Below, piece after piece: positions 33,949 through 42,663 of a stretch of 64,000 bases of DNA. Both the position numbers and the translations under genes were made by a program. The first letter of the stretch is position 1. Every line of letters begins with the position of its first letter. The notes below the pieces were generated by a model. That model worked only from the letters and a program-made list of their open reading frames with translations, searched no databases and had not been told where the DNA came from. Source of the stretch: Rhizobium leguminosarum (GTDB lineage Bacteria; Pseudomonadota; Alphaproteobacteria; Rhizobiales; Rhizobiaceae); NCBI RefSeq assembly GCF_004123835.1, contig NZ_MZMU01000001.1, positions 124,001 through 188,000 on the forward strand, in the 5' to 3' direction.

Positions 33949-35250
33949 ATGAAATCGTCCAGAACGCTCGGACTGGTGATGATCGCGCCTGCGGCGATCA
34001 TGATCGTCCTGTTCTTCCTGATGCCGGTGGTACTGACCGCGGTCTTCTCGATGACCAACATGACGACGGCGACCGGCATATCAGGCGGTGTCTACCAGAT
34101 CGCGCCCAATTCCCTGATCGCGCTGAAATCGGCGATGCCAGACATCGCAGCCGAGATGGCCGAACCGCGCTACACGATCGACGATGCAGGCCTCACGGCC
34201 GTCGAGGGCCTCGGGCTTGCGCCGGGGATTGCCGCGGAATTGCGCGCCAAACATATAGGCGAGGTCTTCCCGACACGCCGCGACGTCGAGCGCATGATCA
34301 AGGATCTTGCCGAGCGACCTTCGACACGCGAGGTCAAGCAGATCTCCGAACAGTTTAACCGCTCCGTCCTCAACACCCGTTTCGACAGCAAGGAGCAGCT
34401 CTTTTCGGCACTGGATAGTCTGGGTTTCGAGCTGATGCCGGAACAGAAGGAAACCGTCGCCAAGGTCACCTATACCGGCTGGACCTGGACGACTGACAAT
34501 TTCTCACGCATGGCCACCTCGCCCGACATGGCGCGTGTGCTTTTCAATACCGTGCTCTACGTCGCGCTGGTGCTGATGCTCTTCAATGTCGGTTATGCGC
34601 TGTTGCTCGCCATCTTGACGCATTACATGCCGCCAACGCCTGCCTCGATCTTCCGAGGCATCTGGCTCCTGCCGCGCATCACGCCCGTCGTCATCTACGT
34701 CATGCTGTGGAAGTGGCTCGCCTGGGACAGCGGATTCATCTCTATCCTGATGGGCAAGTTCGGCTATCCGCCGAAGAACTACCTGCTCGACAACGCCTAT
34801 AACGCCTGGCTCTTCGTCGTGCTGATCAACGGCTTCATCGGCGCCTCGATGGGCATGCTGGTCTTCTCCTCGGCGATGAAGGCCATTCCGAAAAGCCAGT
34901 TCTATGCGAGCGAGGTCGACGGCGCCTCCCGCTGGCAGCAGATCCGCTACATCATCCTGCCGCAGATGCGCTGGCCAATCCTTTTCGTCACCTGCTATCA
35001 GACGCTGTCGCTGCTTGCCTCCTTCAATGAAATCCTGCTCGCGACCAATGGCGGACCGGGCAATGCGACCGAGGTCTGGGCGCTGTCCGCCTATCACACT
35101 GCGCTGAGGAACTATGCCGGCAACCTGGAATACGGGTTGGGTGCCGCCATGGCATTGGTGCTCGTCGTCATCGGCGTGATGCTGTCGCTCCTCTATCTGC
35201 GCGTCTTCAGCTACGGCACGCTTGTCGCCAAGCCCTTGATCGAGGATTGA
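33949..35250 (+). CDS. Carbohydrate ABC transporter permease with large periplasmic insertion
   Basis: A 433-residue inner-membrane permease. The first helix (about 8-30) is followed by a soluble insertion of about 150 residues (about 35-185, FDSKEQLFSALDSLGFELMPEQKE) before the six-helix core. This resembles the P2 loop of MalF but is larger than in ordinary sugar permeases, which are about 290 residues long. The core carries the coupling loop SEVDGASRWQQIRYIILPQMRWP and LLATNGGPGNATEVWALS. It pairs with the permease at 35253. The insertion may contact the binding protein. Confidence 0.92.
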   Translation: MKSSRTLGLVMIAPAAIMIVLFFLMPVVLTAVFSMTNMTTATGISGGVYQIAPNSLIALKSAMPDIAAEMAEPRYTIDDAGLTAVEGLGLAPGIAAELRAKHIGEVFPTRRDVERMIKDLAERPSTREVKQISEQFNRSVLNTRFDSKEQLFSALDSLGFELMPEQKETVAKVTYTGWTWTTDNFSRMATSPDMARVLFNTVLYVALVLMLFNVGYALLLAILTHYMPPTPASIFRGIWLLPRITPVVIYVMLWKWLAWDSGFISILMGKFGYPPKNYLLDNAYNAWLFVVLINGFIGASMGMLVFSSAMKAIPKSQFYASEVDGASRWQQIRYIILPQMRWPILFVTCYQTLSLLASFNEILLATNGGPGNATEVWALSAYHTALRNYAGNLEYGLGAAMALVLVVIGVMLSLLYLRVFSYGTLVAKPLIED

Positions 35251-35252
35251 CC

Positions 35253-36095
35253 ATGGCCGAACGATCGCAGCCCTCGGCAAATTACCGCAGCTGGCCTGTC
35301 ATAACGGCGCTGACTATCGTCAGCCTGCCGCTGCTCCTGATGTATCTCTATCTCTTCCTCGACACTGTGACGGTGAAGCAGGCGGACGCGCTGCTGCCTT
35401 CGGGCTTGACGCTCAATCACTGGCGCTTCCTCTGGCAGACGACAGGGGGCAAGGCGAACATCTGGCAGGTGACTGTGAATACGCTGCTCTTTGCGGCCTG
35501 CACCACCAGCCTCGTGCTTATCGTCTCGTCGATGGCGGGCTATGTTCTGTCACGACTGAACGTGCCGGCACGCGGCTTCTTCCTTGCCGGCGTCATGGTG
35601 CTGCATGCCTTCCCGTCGGTGACGCTGATCATCGCCATCTTCATCGTGCTGCAGATGATCGGCCTCTACAATTCATTGATCGGCGTGATCCTGGTGAAGG
35701 CGGCGATCGACCTGCCGCTCGGCATCTGGCTGATGAAGGGCTTCTACGACACCGTGCCCTGGGAAATCGAAATGGCCGGCGTCGTCGACGGCGCCTCGCG
35801 TTTCCGCGTCTGGCGCAGCCTCGTGCTGCCGCAGGTCAAGCCCGGCATTATGGCGCTTGGCCTCTTCTCTTTCCTCTCCGGCTGGGGCGAATTCATCCTG
35901 CCGCAAGTGCTGGCGCCGGGCAACCAAGTGCAGGTGCTTTCGGTCTATCTCGCGGCCTTCCTCGCCGACGACAACAACTATGACTTCAACATGTTCAAAG
36001 CGGTCGGCGTCTTCTACCTCGTTCCGGTGCTGATCGCTTACGCGCTCTTCAACAAATACCTCATGAACATCTATGGCGGCGGGAGCAAAGGCTGA
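35253..36095 (+). CDS. Carbohydrate ABC transporter permease (MalG type)
   Basis: A 280-residue inner-membrane permease with six predicted helices, coupling loop EMAGVVDGASRFRVWRSLVLP (about 171-191) and family C-terminus NKYLMNIYGGGSKG. The ATG at 35253 is preferred to a TTG at 35247 because GAGG lies seven bases upstream of it. Its stop overlaps the ATPase start (TGATG). Confidence 0.93.
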   Translation: MAERSQPSANYRSWPVITALTIVSLPLLLMYLYLFLDTVTVKQADALLPSGLTLNHWRFLWQTTGGKANIWQVTVNTLLFAACTTSLVLIVSSMAGYVLSRLNVPARGFFLAGVMVLHAFPSVTLIIAIFIVLQMIGLYNSLIGVILVKAAIDLPLGIWLMKGFYDTVPWEIEMAGVVDGASRFRVWRSLVLPQVKPGIMALGLFSFLSGWGEFILPQVLAPGNQVQVLSVYLAAFLADDNNYDFNMFKAVGVFYLVPVLIAYALFNKYLMNIYGGGSKG

Positions 36096-37153
36096 TGCGC
36101 ATCCTCCTCGACAATTTTTCGAAGAGCTTCGGCTCCACCAAAGTCATCGAAAACATGCAGCTCGAAGTCGGCGATGGCGAGATGCTGGCGCTGCTCGGCC
36201 CTTCCGGCTGCGGCAAATCGACGACGCTTTTCGCGGTCTGTGGCATTCATCGGCCGACCAGCGGACGCATCCTCTTCGGCGACCGCGACGTCACGGATCT
36301 GCCGAGCCAAGCCCGCAATGTCGGCGTCGTCTTCCAGTCCTATGCGCTCTATCCGCACATGACGGTTGCCGAAAACATCGGCTTTCCGCTGAAGGTAAAG
36401 GGCATGCCGGCCGCCGAAATCCGCAAGGAAGTCGACCGTATCGCCGCCCTCGTTCACATCGGCAACCTGATGGGCCGCAGGCCGGCCGAGCTTTCCGGCG
36501 GCCAGCAGCAGCGTGTGGCGCTCGCGCGCGCGCTGATCCGCAAGCCCGATGTACTGCTGCTCGACGAGCCGCTCGCCAATCTCGACGCCAAGCTGCGCCT
36601 CGAAATGCGCTCGGAAATCCGCCGCCTGCAACGCGAAACCGGCATCACCGCCATTCTCGTGACCCACGACCAGGTCGAGGCGATGAGCATGTGCGACCGC
36701 ATCGCCATCATGAAGGAAGGCGAGATCGTCCAGATCGCCACGCCGGCCGAAATGTACAATGATCCGAAGACCGCTTTCGTCGCCGGCTTTCTCGGCAATC
36801 CGCCAATCACCTTCCTGCGCGGCGTCGTGGACAAGGGCGCCTTCATCATCCCGGAAAGCGAGATCCGCGTGCCGCTGCCGGATTCTGTCGGTGCCGCCGA
36901 GGGCACGAAGCTGATGCTCGGCGTCCGGCCGGAGCATTTTACGCCGACAGGCGACATCGCCGTGCCGGGCAAGGTCACCTTTGCCGAAACACAGGGCCGC
37001 GAGAACCTCTACGACGTGGCTCTTGCCGGCGGACCGCTGCTGCGCTCCATCCAGCCGGTACGCAGCGATATTCACGTCGGTGACGAGGTCCGCTGGGCGA
37101 TCGACAGCAGCGGCATATTCGTCTTCGACGAAAATGGCAGGAGGCTCGGATGA
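36095..37153 (+). CDS. Carbohydrate ABC transporter ATPase (UgpC/MsmK type)
   Basis: A 352-residue ATPase with Walker [10 protein letters not shown], signature LSGGQQQRVALARAL, Walker B VLLLDEPLANLDA, H-loop VTHDQVEAMSMCDRI and a C-terminal regulatory domain (about 240-352). The core is very similar in motif content to the ATPase at 18149-19231. It overlaps both neighbours by a few bases, so it is co-translated with the permease and the glycerophosphodiesterase. Confidence 0.94.
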   Translation: MRILLDNFSKSFGSTKVIENMQLEVGDGEMLALLGPSGCGKSTTLFAVCGIHRPTSGRILFGDRDVTDLPSQARNVGVVFQSYALYPHMTVAENIGFPLKVKGMPAAEIRKEVDRIAALVHIGNLMGRRPAELSGGQQQRVALARALIRKPDVLLLDEPLANLDAKLRLEMRSEIRRLQRETGITAILVTHDQVEAMSMCDRIAIMKEGEIVQIATPAEMYNDPKTAFVAGFLGNPPITFLRGVVDKGAFIIPESEIRVPLPDSVGAAEGTKLMLGVRPEHFTPTGDIAVPGKVTFAETQGRENLYDVALAGGPLLRSIQPVRSDIHVGDEVRWAIDSSGIFVFDENGRRLG

Positions 37154-37929
37154 CCCGCGATTTCTCAGCGTTTTTCGAGCGTTACGGCTGGCCATCGGGC
37201 AAGGGCCGGCTTCCCTTTTGCATCGGCCATCGCGGCGCCAGCGGCCATGAACGTGAGAATACGATTGCAGCCTTCCGCCGCGCCGCCGAACTCGGCGCTG
37301 AGATGTGGGAGCTCGACACGCAGTTGACCCGCGACGGCGTGGTCGTCGTCTCGCATGACGACCATCTCGAGCGCGTCTTCGGCATCGACCGCCGCATTTC
37401 CGAGATGACCGCGGCAGAGCTCGCAGCCCTCGACGGCGTCGACGTGCCGAGTTTTTCGGAGGTGGCCGCGCTCGGCCGCGAGACCGGGACCGGCCTCTAT
37501 GTCGAACTCAAGGCGCCTGGGACCGGCATGCGCTGCTGGCGGCATCTTGCCGAGATGAAGCAGCGTTTCGCCTGTCTCGGCTCCTTCGACACGGCACAGG
37601 TGCGCGAACTTAGCGACGCGGCCTGCGATTTTCCACTTTCGGTGCTGATCCGGGTCGGCCACGATCCGCACGCGCTCGGCGACGGGGCCGGCGCCGATAT
37701 CCTACATCTGTGTTGGGAGAGGGCAGGCGAACGTCCGCAGGATCTGGTGACCGACGCGCTGATGCGCCGCGCTTTCGATGCTGGCCGCGAGATCGTGCTC
37801 TGGCACGAGGAGCGGCCGGCCGTTCTCGATGACATCATGAAGCTTCCGGTTCTCGGCATCTGCACGGATCTGCCCGATCTGATGCGGCCGTCGGCAGTCA
37901 AGGAAAATGCGATTGGCAGACAGGGATAA
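37150..37929 (+). CDS. Glycerophosphodiester phosphodiesterase (UgpQ-like)
   Basis: A 259-residue cytoplasmic GDPD. The catalytic HRGASG (about 28-33), ERENT, ELDTQLTRDG and SHDD with its general-acid His are all present, so it should be active on a phosphodiester. No signal peptide, which fits hydrolysis after import. The start overlaps the ATPase stop by 4 bp and its own end overlaps the LacI gene by 23 bp. With the IMPase-like enzyme at 38917 it suggests import of a sugar or polyol phosphodiester, cleavage, then dephosphorylation. Confidence 0.93.
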   Translation: MTRDFSAFFERYGWPSGKGRLPFCIGHRGASGHERENTIAAFRRAAELGAEMWELDTQLTRDGVVVVSHDDHLERVFGIDRRISEMTAAELAALDGVDVPSFSEVAALGRETGTGLYVELKAPGTGMRCWRHLAEMKQRFACLGSFDTAQVRELSDAACDFPLSVLIRVGHDPHALGDGAGADILHLCWERAGERPQDLVTDALMRRAFDAGREIVLWHEERPAVLDDIMKLPVLGICTDLPDLMRPSAVKENAIGRQG

Positions 37930-38917
37930 GGGACCGCGCAAGGCAACCTCCTTCGACGTAGCGCGCGTGGCCGGCGTCTCGCGCGCTGCCGTGTCGCGCG
38001 CCTTCACGCCGGATGCCAGCGTCTCGCCGAAGACGCGCGAGAAGGTCTATCAGGCCGCCAAGGAACTCGGCTACCGGGTGAACTATCTTGCCCGAAGCTT
38101 GACCAACAAACGCTCCGATCTCGTCGGCGTCGTCGCCGCCGGCCTCGACAATCCGTTCCGCACGTTGCAGATCGAGAATCTGGCGAGAGTGCTGATCGCC
38201 CGCAATTTCCGCCCCATCCTGCTGCCGACCTCGCCGGAGGCCGATACCTCGACGGTTATCGGCCAGCTGCTGCACTACGCCGTCTCGGGCGTCATCGTCA
38301 CCTCGGACGCACCGCCGACCGAGATCTGCGAGCAATGTGCGGCCGAAGGCGTGCCGATCGTGCTGATCAACAAGGGCAACGATATCCCCTTCGTCGACCG
38401 CATCATCTCCGATGACCGCATGGCCGGCCATCTCGCCGCCACCCACCTGATCGACAGCGGCGTGCGAAAGCCCGCCGTCATGGCGGCTCCCACCATATCC
38501 TATACGGCACGGCGGCGCAGCGAGGCCTTCATCGCGCGCTGCAAGCAGCTCGGCGTCGAGGCGCAGTTCCTGCAGGTCAGGATCAACGACTACCGGAGCG
38601 GCTATGATGCGGCAGCCGAACTTGCCGCGTCCGGGATAGACGGGCTGTTTTGCGCCAACGACTACATGGCCTGCGGCGTCATCGACCGCGTCATGCAGGG
38701 TCGAGGCCGCGATGATGCGCCGCCGCTCTCCATCATCGGCCATGACGACATTCCTCAGGCGAGCTGGACCGCCTACGATCTCACCACCATCCGCCAACCC
38801 TGCGACCTCCAGGCCGAAAAGACGGTCGACCTGCTGATGAGCCGCATAGTCGAGCCGGACCTGACAGCGCGTGTCGAATTCACGCCGGTGACACTGATCA
38901 GAAGAAGGACTGCCTGA
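37907..38917 (+). CDS. LacI family transcriptional regulator
   Basis: A 336-residue repressor with an N-terminal helix-turn-helix (FDVARVAGVSRAAVSRAFTPD, about 15-35), hinge helix RVNYLARSLTNKRSD and a periplasmic-binding-protein-like sensor domain (about 65-336). It is embedded within the operon between the GDPD and IMPase-like genes, so it should respond to the imported compound or its product and control the operon from upstream of 32538. No strong LacI-type palindrome was found there by eye. Confidence 0.92.
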   Translation: MRLADRDKGPRKATSFDVARVAGVSRAAVSRAFTPDASVSPKTREKVYQAAKELGYRVNYLARSLTNKRSDLVGVVAAGLDNPFRTLQIENLARVLIARNFRPILLPTSPEADTSTVIGQLLHYAVSGVIVTSDAPPTEICEQCAAEGVPIVLINKGNDIPFVDRIISDDRMAGHLAATHLIDSGVRKPAVMAAPTISYTARRRSEAFIARCKQLGVEAQFLQVRINDYRSGYDAAAELAASGIDGLFCANDYMACGVIDRVMQGRGRDDAPPLSIIGHDDIPQASWTAYDLTTIRQPCDLQAEKTVDLLMSRIVEPDLTARVEFTPVTLIRRRTA

Positions 38918-39726
38918 TGAACTCCGCATTCGACGCCGCTGCCATCCGCGCACGGGCGGAGGTCGCCATCATCGTTGCCCTCGAGGTCGGGCGGGAAACG
39001 GCCCGGTTTCGGCACGCCTCTGACCTCGGCTCGCTTGCCGTCGAGAACAAGGGATTGCAGGATTTCGTCACCATCGCCGACAGGAGGGCCGAGCAGGCGA
39101 TCCGCGAGGGGCTGCTCTCGCGCTTTCCGGATGACACCTTCATGGGCGAAGAGAGCGGCGGACGATCGGGCGGGGGCGGCACCTGGGTCGTTGATCCGAT
39201 CGACGGCACGACCAACTATATCAGAGGCTTCCGGCACTGGGGCGTCTCGATCGCCTTCGTCGTCGGTGGCAAGGTCGAGATCGGCGTGGTCTACGACGCG
39301 GCCGGAGACAAAGTCTTTCACGCCGTCCGCGGCGGCGGCGCCTTCAAGGATGGTCTTCCGGTGCATGCGGCTGCGACTGTCGATCCGGCCAATGCGCTTG
39401 TCATTCTCGGCCATTCCCGCAAGACGAGCTTCGACGATCATCTCGCGCTCTCGCGGCGGCTCCACGAACGCGGCATGGATTATCGCCGCATGGGCGCGGC
39501 CGCCATCGACCTCGTTCGCGTCGCCGAGGGTGCTGCCGATCTCTATTACGAACGCCACCTCAATGCCTGGGACATGCTCGCCGGCGCGCTGATCGCCGAA
39601 GAGGCCGGCGCGATGGTGGCGATGCCGCCGGTCGACAAGCTGCTTGCGCAGGGCGGACCCGTCATCGCCCACGCGCCGGGGCTTGCCGGCGAATTCGCCT
39701 TCATCCTCGACATCGAGGGGCTATAG
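38917..39726 (+). CDS. Inositol monophosphatase family protein
   Basis: A 269-residue Mg2+-dependent phosphatase fold. Motifs: EESGG (metal ligand Glu, about 74-78), WVVDPIDGTTNYIRGF (about 90-105) and WDMLAGALIAEEAGA (about 215-229). It could act on inositol-1-phosphate, histidinol-phosphate or a sugar phosphate; its place in the GDPD operon favours the product of phosphodiester cleavage. The start overlaps the LacI stop by one base. It is the last gene of the operon. Confidence 0.92.
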   Translation: MNSAFDAAAIRARAEVAIIVALEVGRETARFRHASDLGSLAVENKGLQDFVTIADRRAEQAIREGLLSRFPDDTFMGEESGGRSGGGGTWVVDPIDGTTNYIRGFRHWGVSIAFVVGGKVEIGVVYDAAGDKVFHAVRGGGAFKDGLPVHAAATVDPANALVILGHSRKTSFDDHLALSRRLHERGMDYRRMGAAAIDLVRVAEGAADLYYERHLNAWDMLAGALIAEEAGAMVAMPPVDKLLAQGGPVIAHAPGLAGEFAFILDIEGL

Positions 39727-39774
39727 ATACACCGTCCCAGAGACGCGATCCGCCCGATTGGGGAACTGCGAGCG

Positions 39775-41433
39775 CTACGAAACAACGCGATTGCGGCCGC
39801 TCTTTTTAGCCGTGTAGAGATTCTGATCGGCGATCGCCAAAATCTCGTTCGGAGACTTGGCAGACAGGGTACTGGCGACACCGATGCTGATGGTGACGTG
39901 CAGCCCGTTGCAGATCTCGGACCAGTCCCACTGTTCAATGGCCGAACGCAGCTTTTCGCAGACATCGGCGGCGCCTCGGGGAGCGCCGGCGAGCAGGACG
40001 ACGAATTCCTCGCCGCCAAAGCGAACTGCCTGATCGGTAATGCGCAACTGGCTGCGCAATATGGCTCCAATGGTACTCAGGACCCGGTCGCCGATCATGT
40101 GAGAGAAGTTGTCGTTGATCGACTTGAAGTGGTCGACATCCAACATCGCGATGGAATATGGACGCTTCTCAGACGTCAGTTCCTTAAAGCGGCTGTCGAG
40201 ATATTTGCGGTTATAGAGCCCGGTCAGCGTGTCCAGATAGACGGCACTGGCAAGGATATCGGTTTGCTCCTGCAATTTCTGATAGGACGCCTCCAGCGTT
40301 TCCGCGCGCTTCGTCTCCGTTTCGGCAACTTCCTTGAACCGCTTGGTTTCATAGTAGATTTCGGCGAGACGTGCGCGCTGCTGGGTTCTCTCGGCGCTAT
40401 TGCGCAAATAGGCCTGGTGGTATTTCTTATGGGCCGCCAGCGCCGGATCGAACTGTCCCAGCCCTTCATAGGCCTGCGACAGATAAAGATAGATCTGGAT
40501 ACAGGAATCGAAACTACCGCCGTCGTCGATCAGCTCCGTCGCCTCGAGCAGCGGCGACAGGGCTTCCGCGAATTTTCCGGAATTGTTGTAGATCTGGCCC
40601 AGGGTGTAGAGATATTGCTGCCTGTCCCTAATATAGCTGTTCTCTTGGAATAGCCGGTAGCGGACCATGCACTGGAGCGCCTCGTCATGTTCGCCCAGGT
40701 GACTGTGGAACTCGGCTTTATTGCCGAGACAGATGCGAGCAGCCCAGCTGTCGCCGGTCTCGGTTGCGATGTCGAGCGCCTGTTCGGTCAGTTCCAGCGC
40801 TCTGACCAGCATCCGGCGTCCTTCCTCCGGCCGGCCGAGCGCCTCCGCGATATATGCGCCTTCCGAATGAGCGCCGCCGAGATTGATGAGCCACCAGCCT
40901 TCATAAGTCTTGTTGCCGATCGATCTGGCGAGTGCGACGGACCTCTCGCTCATCAAGATGGCCCGGTCGGGCTGCTTGTTGTACCAGAAGATAATTCCAA
41001 TGACGTTGGTCGCCAGGCTTTGCGCTTTCAAGTCTGCAGTCTTGTCGGCCAGATCCAACGCGCGGGTCGCTTCTTCGATCGCTTCCTCCGGCAATCCCAG
41101 TTCCAAGAGCAACCATCCAAAATACGCCCGGGCGCAGGCTTCCTGTTTGTGCTCCCCGTTCAATTTCCAGAAGTCTACCGCCCGCCGGATATGCGTCAGT
41201 CCAAGTTCGGCCTTGCCGATTTGAAAACAATACCAGGCAATGTCGGTGTCGCATTGAGCGGCGAGGCGATCGTCGCCCCGCGCCTCGGCATCAACAAGGA
41301 TTTCGCCGGCCAGTGTGAGTGCGTCAAGCGAACGGCCTGTACACCCAAGATGCCACGCTTCTTGTAAGTTGGGATTTGTTTGCTGAGTAATTGCTTCGGT
41401 ATCAACGCCTTGCATATTATCGAACACCAACAT
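39775..41433 (-). CDS. TPR-containing diguanylate cyclase (GGDEF)
   Basis: About 552 residues. The N-terminal two thirds are helical repeats of tetratricopeptide type (FGWLLLELGLPEEAIEEATRALDLAD, LGQIYNNSGKFAEALSPLLEATEL). A short coiled-coil (KEVAETETKRAETLEASYQKLQEQT) leads into a GGDEF domain (about 390-552). The active site is GGEEF, and RITD five residues before it is a product-inhibition I-site, so it should make cyclic di-GMP under feedback. No membrane segments: a soluble sensor. The start is uncertain; MLVFDNMQG at 41433 is used, but ATGs at 41457 and upstream are possible. Confidence 0.87.
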   Translation of the reverse strand: MLVFDNMQGVDTEAITQQTNPNLQEAWHLGCTGRSLDALTLAGEILVDAEARGDDRLAAQCDTDIAWYCFQIGKAELGLTHIRRAVDFWKLNGEHKQEACARAYFGWLLLELGLPEEAIEEATRALDLADKTADLKAQSLATNVIGIIFWYNKQPDRAILMSERSVALARSIGNKTYEGWWLINLGGAHSEGAYIAEALGRPEEGRRMLVRALELTEQALDIATETGDSWAARICLGNKAEFHSHLGEHDEALQCMVRYRLFQENSYIRDRQQYLYTLGQIYNNSGKFAEALSPLLEATELIDDGGSFDSCIQIYLYLSQAYEGLGQFDPALAAHKKYHQAYLRNSAERTQQRARLAEIYYETKRFKEVAETETKRAETLEASYQKLQEQTDILASAVYLDTLTGLYNRKYLDSRFKELTSEKRPYSIAMLDVDHFKSINDNFSHMIGDRVLSTIGAILRSQLRITDQAVRFGGEEFVVLLAGAPRGAADVCEKLRSAIEQWDWSEICNGLHVTISIGVASTLSAKSPNEILAIADQNLYTAKKSGRNRVVS

Positions 41434-41590
41434 TTCTCTGCTGGGTATGGATAGCATCAGAAGTTTAAAATGATGCAAACTGCAAAAAGCACGCGACAAG
41501 CCCGGAAATACGCTATCGAAATCTCCCACACCTTCGGCATGATGCAGCAATTCAAAATGCTGCGGCGTCCTTTGCCGTAAAACCCGCCGG

Positions 41591-42454
41591 TTAAGCCGTC
41601 ATCCGCCGGCGCCAGGCGCGTTCTGTCGCCGGCGCCTCGTCGGTGGTGATCTGATCCGGCTTCAGGGCCATCAGCGCCGAAAAGCCTCGCCATTCCTCTT
41701 CGTTGAAACCGGCCTCCGGATCCGTCAGGGTGAAGGTCCAGGCATCGACGCGTTTGCCTTCGTCCTCGCAGAGCGCGATCAAGTCGAGACCTTGATTGGC
41801 GGCATCCAGGATCAGCGGCCAGTGGAGATAGATCGTGTCCGGTTCGGTCGGGCCGCGCAGGTCGGCGCGCAATTCCGTCTCGACCGCCTTCCAGCCGCTG
41901 GCCTTCCTGATATCGTAGAGCTTGTTGGTCGGATCGATGCCGCGCAGGAGATGGGGAAGCTTCTCCTTGACCGCGACGATGAGGTCGAGACTGTCGCCGC
42001 TGACGATCACCGAGGCGGCGATATCGCGGAAATGCGTGGCCAGATGCGCGACGCCCCTGGCGCCGATCGCTTCGTAGTCGTCCTTCATGTCGAATTGCAG
42101 CAAGGCGGCTGGATGAGTCGATTGCATCATGGCAGCCAGATCCTCGCTGAGGATCAGCGGCCGGTCGCCCTCTTGCATCCTGATATCGCTGAGGTCACTG
42201 ACGCTCTTTTCGGCGACCGGTCCATGTCCTGTCGTCTCGCCTTCGAGTTCCTTGTCGTGCAGCACGACGAAACCACCGTCGGCGCGGACGCGCAGATCGA
42301 GCTCCATCGAGGCGCCCGCCGCAAAGCCCTCAGCCATCACTTCGGCGGAAAACAGCGGGTCGGAAAACCGCTTGCGCAACCGGTGCCATTTCAGGCGGGT
42401 GCGATGCCCCTCATGCGAAATCTCCAGCCCCTGCGCATCCAGCAATCTCGTCAT
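41591..42454 (-). CDS. GDPD-superfamily protein
   Basis: A 287-residue TIM-barrel protein of the glycerophosphodiester phosphodiesterase superfamily. It shows the Glu/Asp pair of the family (MELDLRVRADGGFVVLHDKELEGETTGHG) and a weak N-terminal SHEGHRTRLKWHRLRKR instead of the usual HRG motif. The first catalytic His is therefore poorly matched, and activity is uncertain. The ATG at 42454 has GGAG upstream at a longish spacing. It is separate from the GDPD at 37150 and lies between the GGDEF gene and the LIV importer operon. Confidence 0.75.
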   Translation of the reverse strand: MTRLLDAQGLEISHEGHRTRLKWHRLRKRFSDPLFSAEVMAEGFAAGASMELDLRVRADGGFVVLHDKELEGETTGHGPVAEKSVSDLSDIRMQEGDRPLILSEDLAAMMQSTHPAALLQFDMKDDYEAIGARGVAHLATHFRDIAASVIVSGDSLDLIVAVKEKLPHLLRGIDPTNKLYDIRKASGWKAVETELRADLRGPTEPDTIYLHWPLILDAANQGLDLIALCEDEGKRVDAWTFTLTDPEAGFNEEEWRGFSALMALKPDQITTDEAPATERAWRRRMTA

Positions 42455-42558
42455 TTGCACCAAGTCTCCGCGATGCCACTTTCCTGCCTTGACGAGCCGT
42501 GATTATCAAGGGCCGAATACGGCTTTCATCGGGGTGCCGGAAAGTTTTCGTCAGGTCG

Positions 42559-42663
42559 GGCTACAGCGCCGCGCGTCTTTTCAGACGCACAAAGGATGCT
42601 GTAACACTTTGAATTCCTGCATAATTTTATCCTCAAATCGATTCCGATTTAAGATATTATGCA
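42559..42663. repeat. Rhizobial palindromic repeat, long form
   Basis: It consists of a stem CTACAGC...GCTGTA around GCGTC-TTTTCA-GACGC, then a second palindrome GCATAAT...ATTATGC (42619-42662). The first 34 bp match the reverse complement of the element at 50765-50822. The right end supplies the TAA stop of the LIV ATPase gene. Confidence 0.8.
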
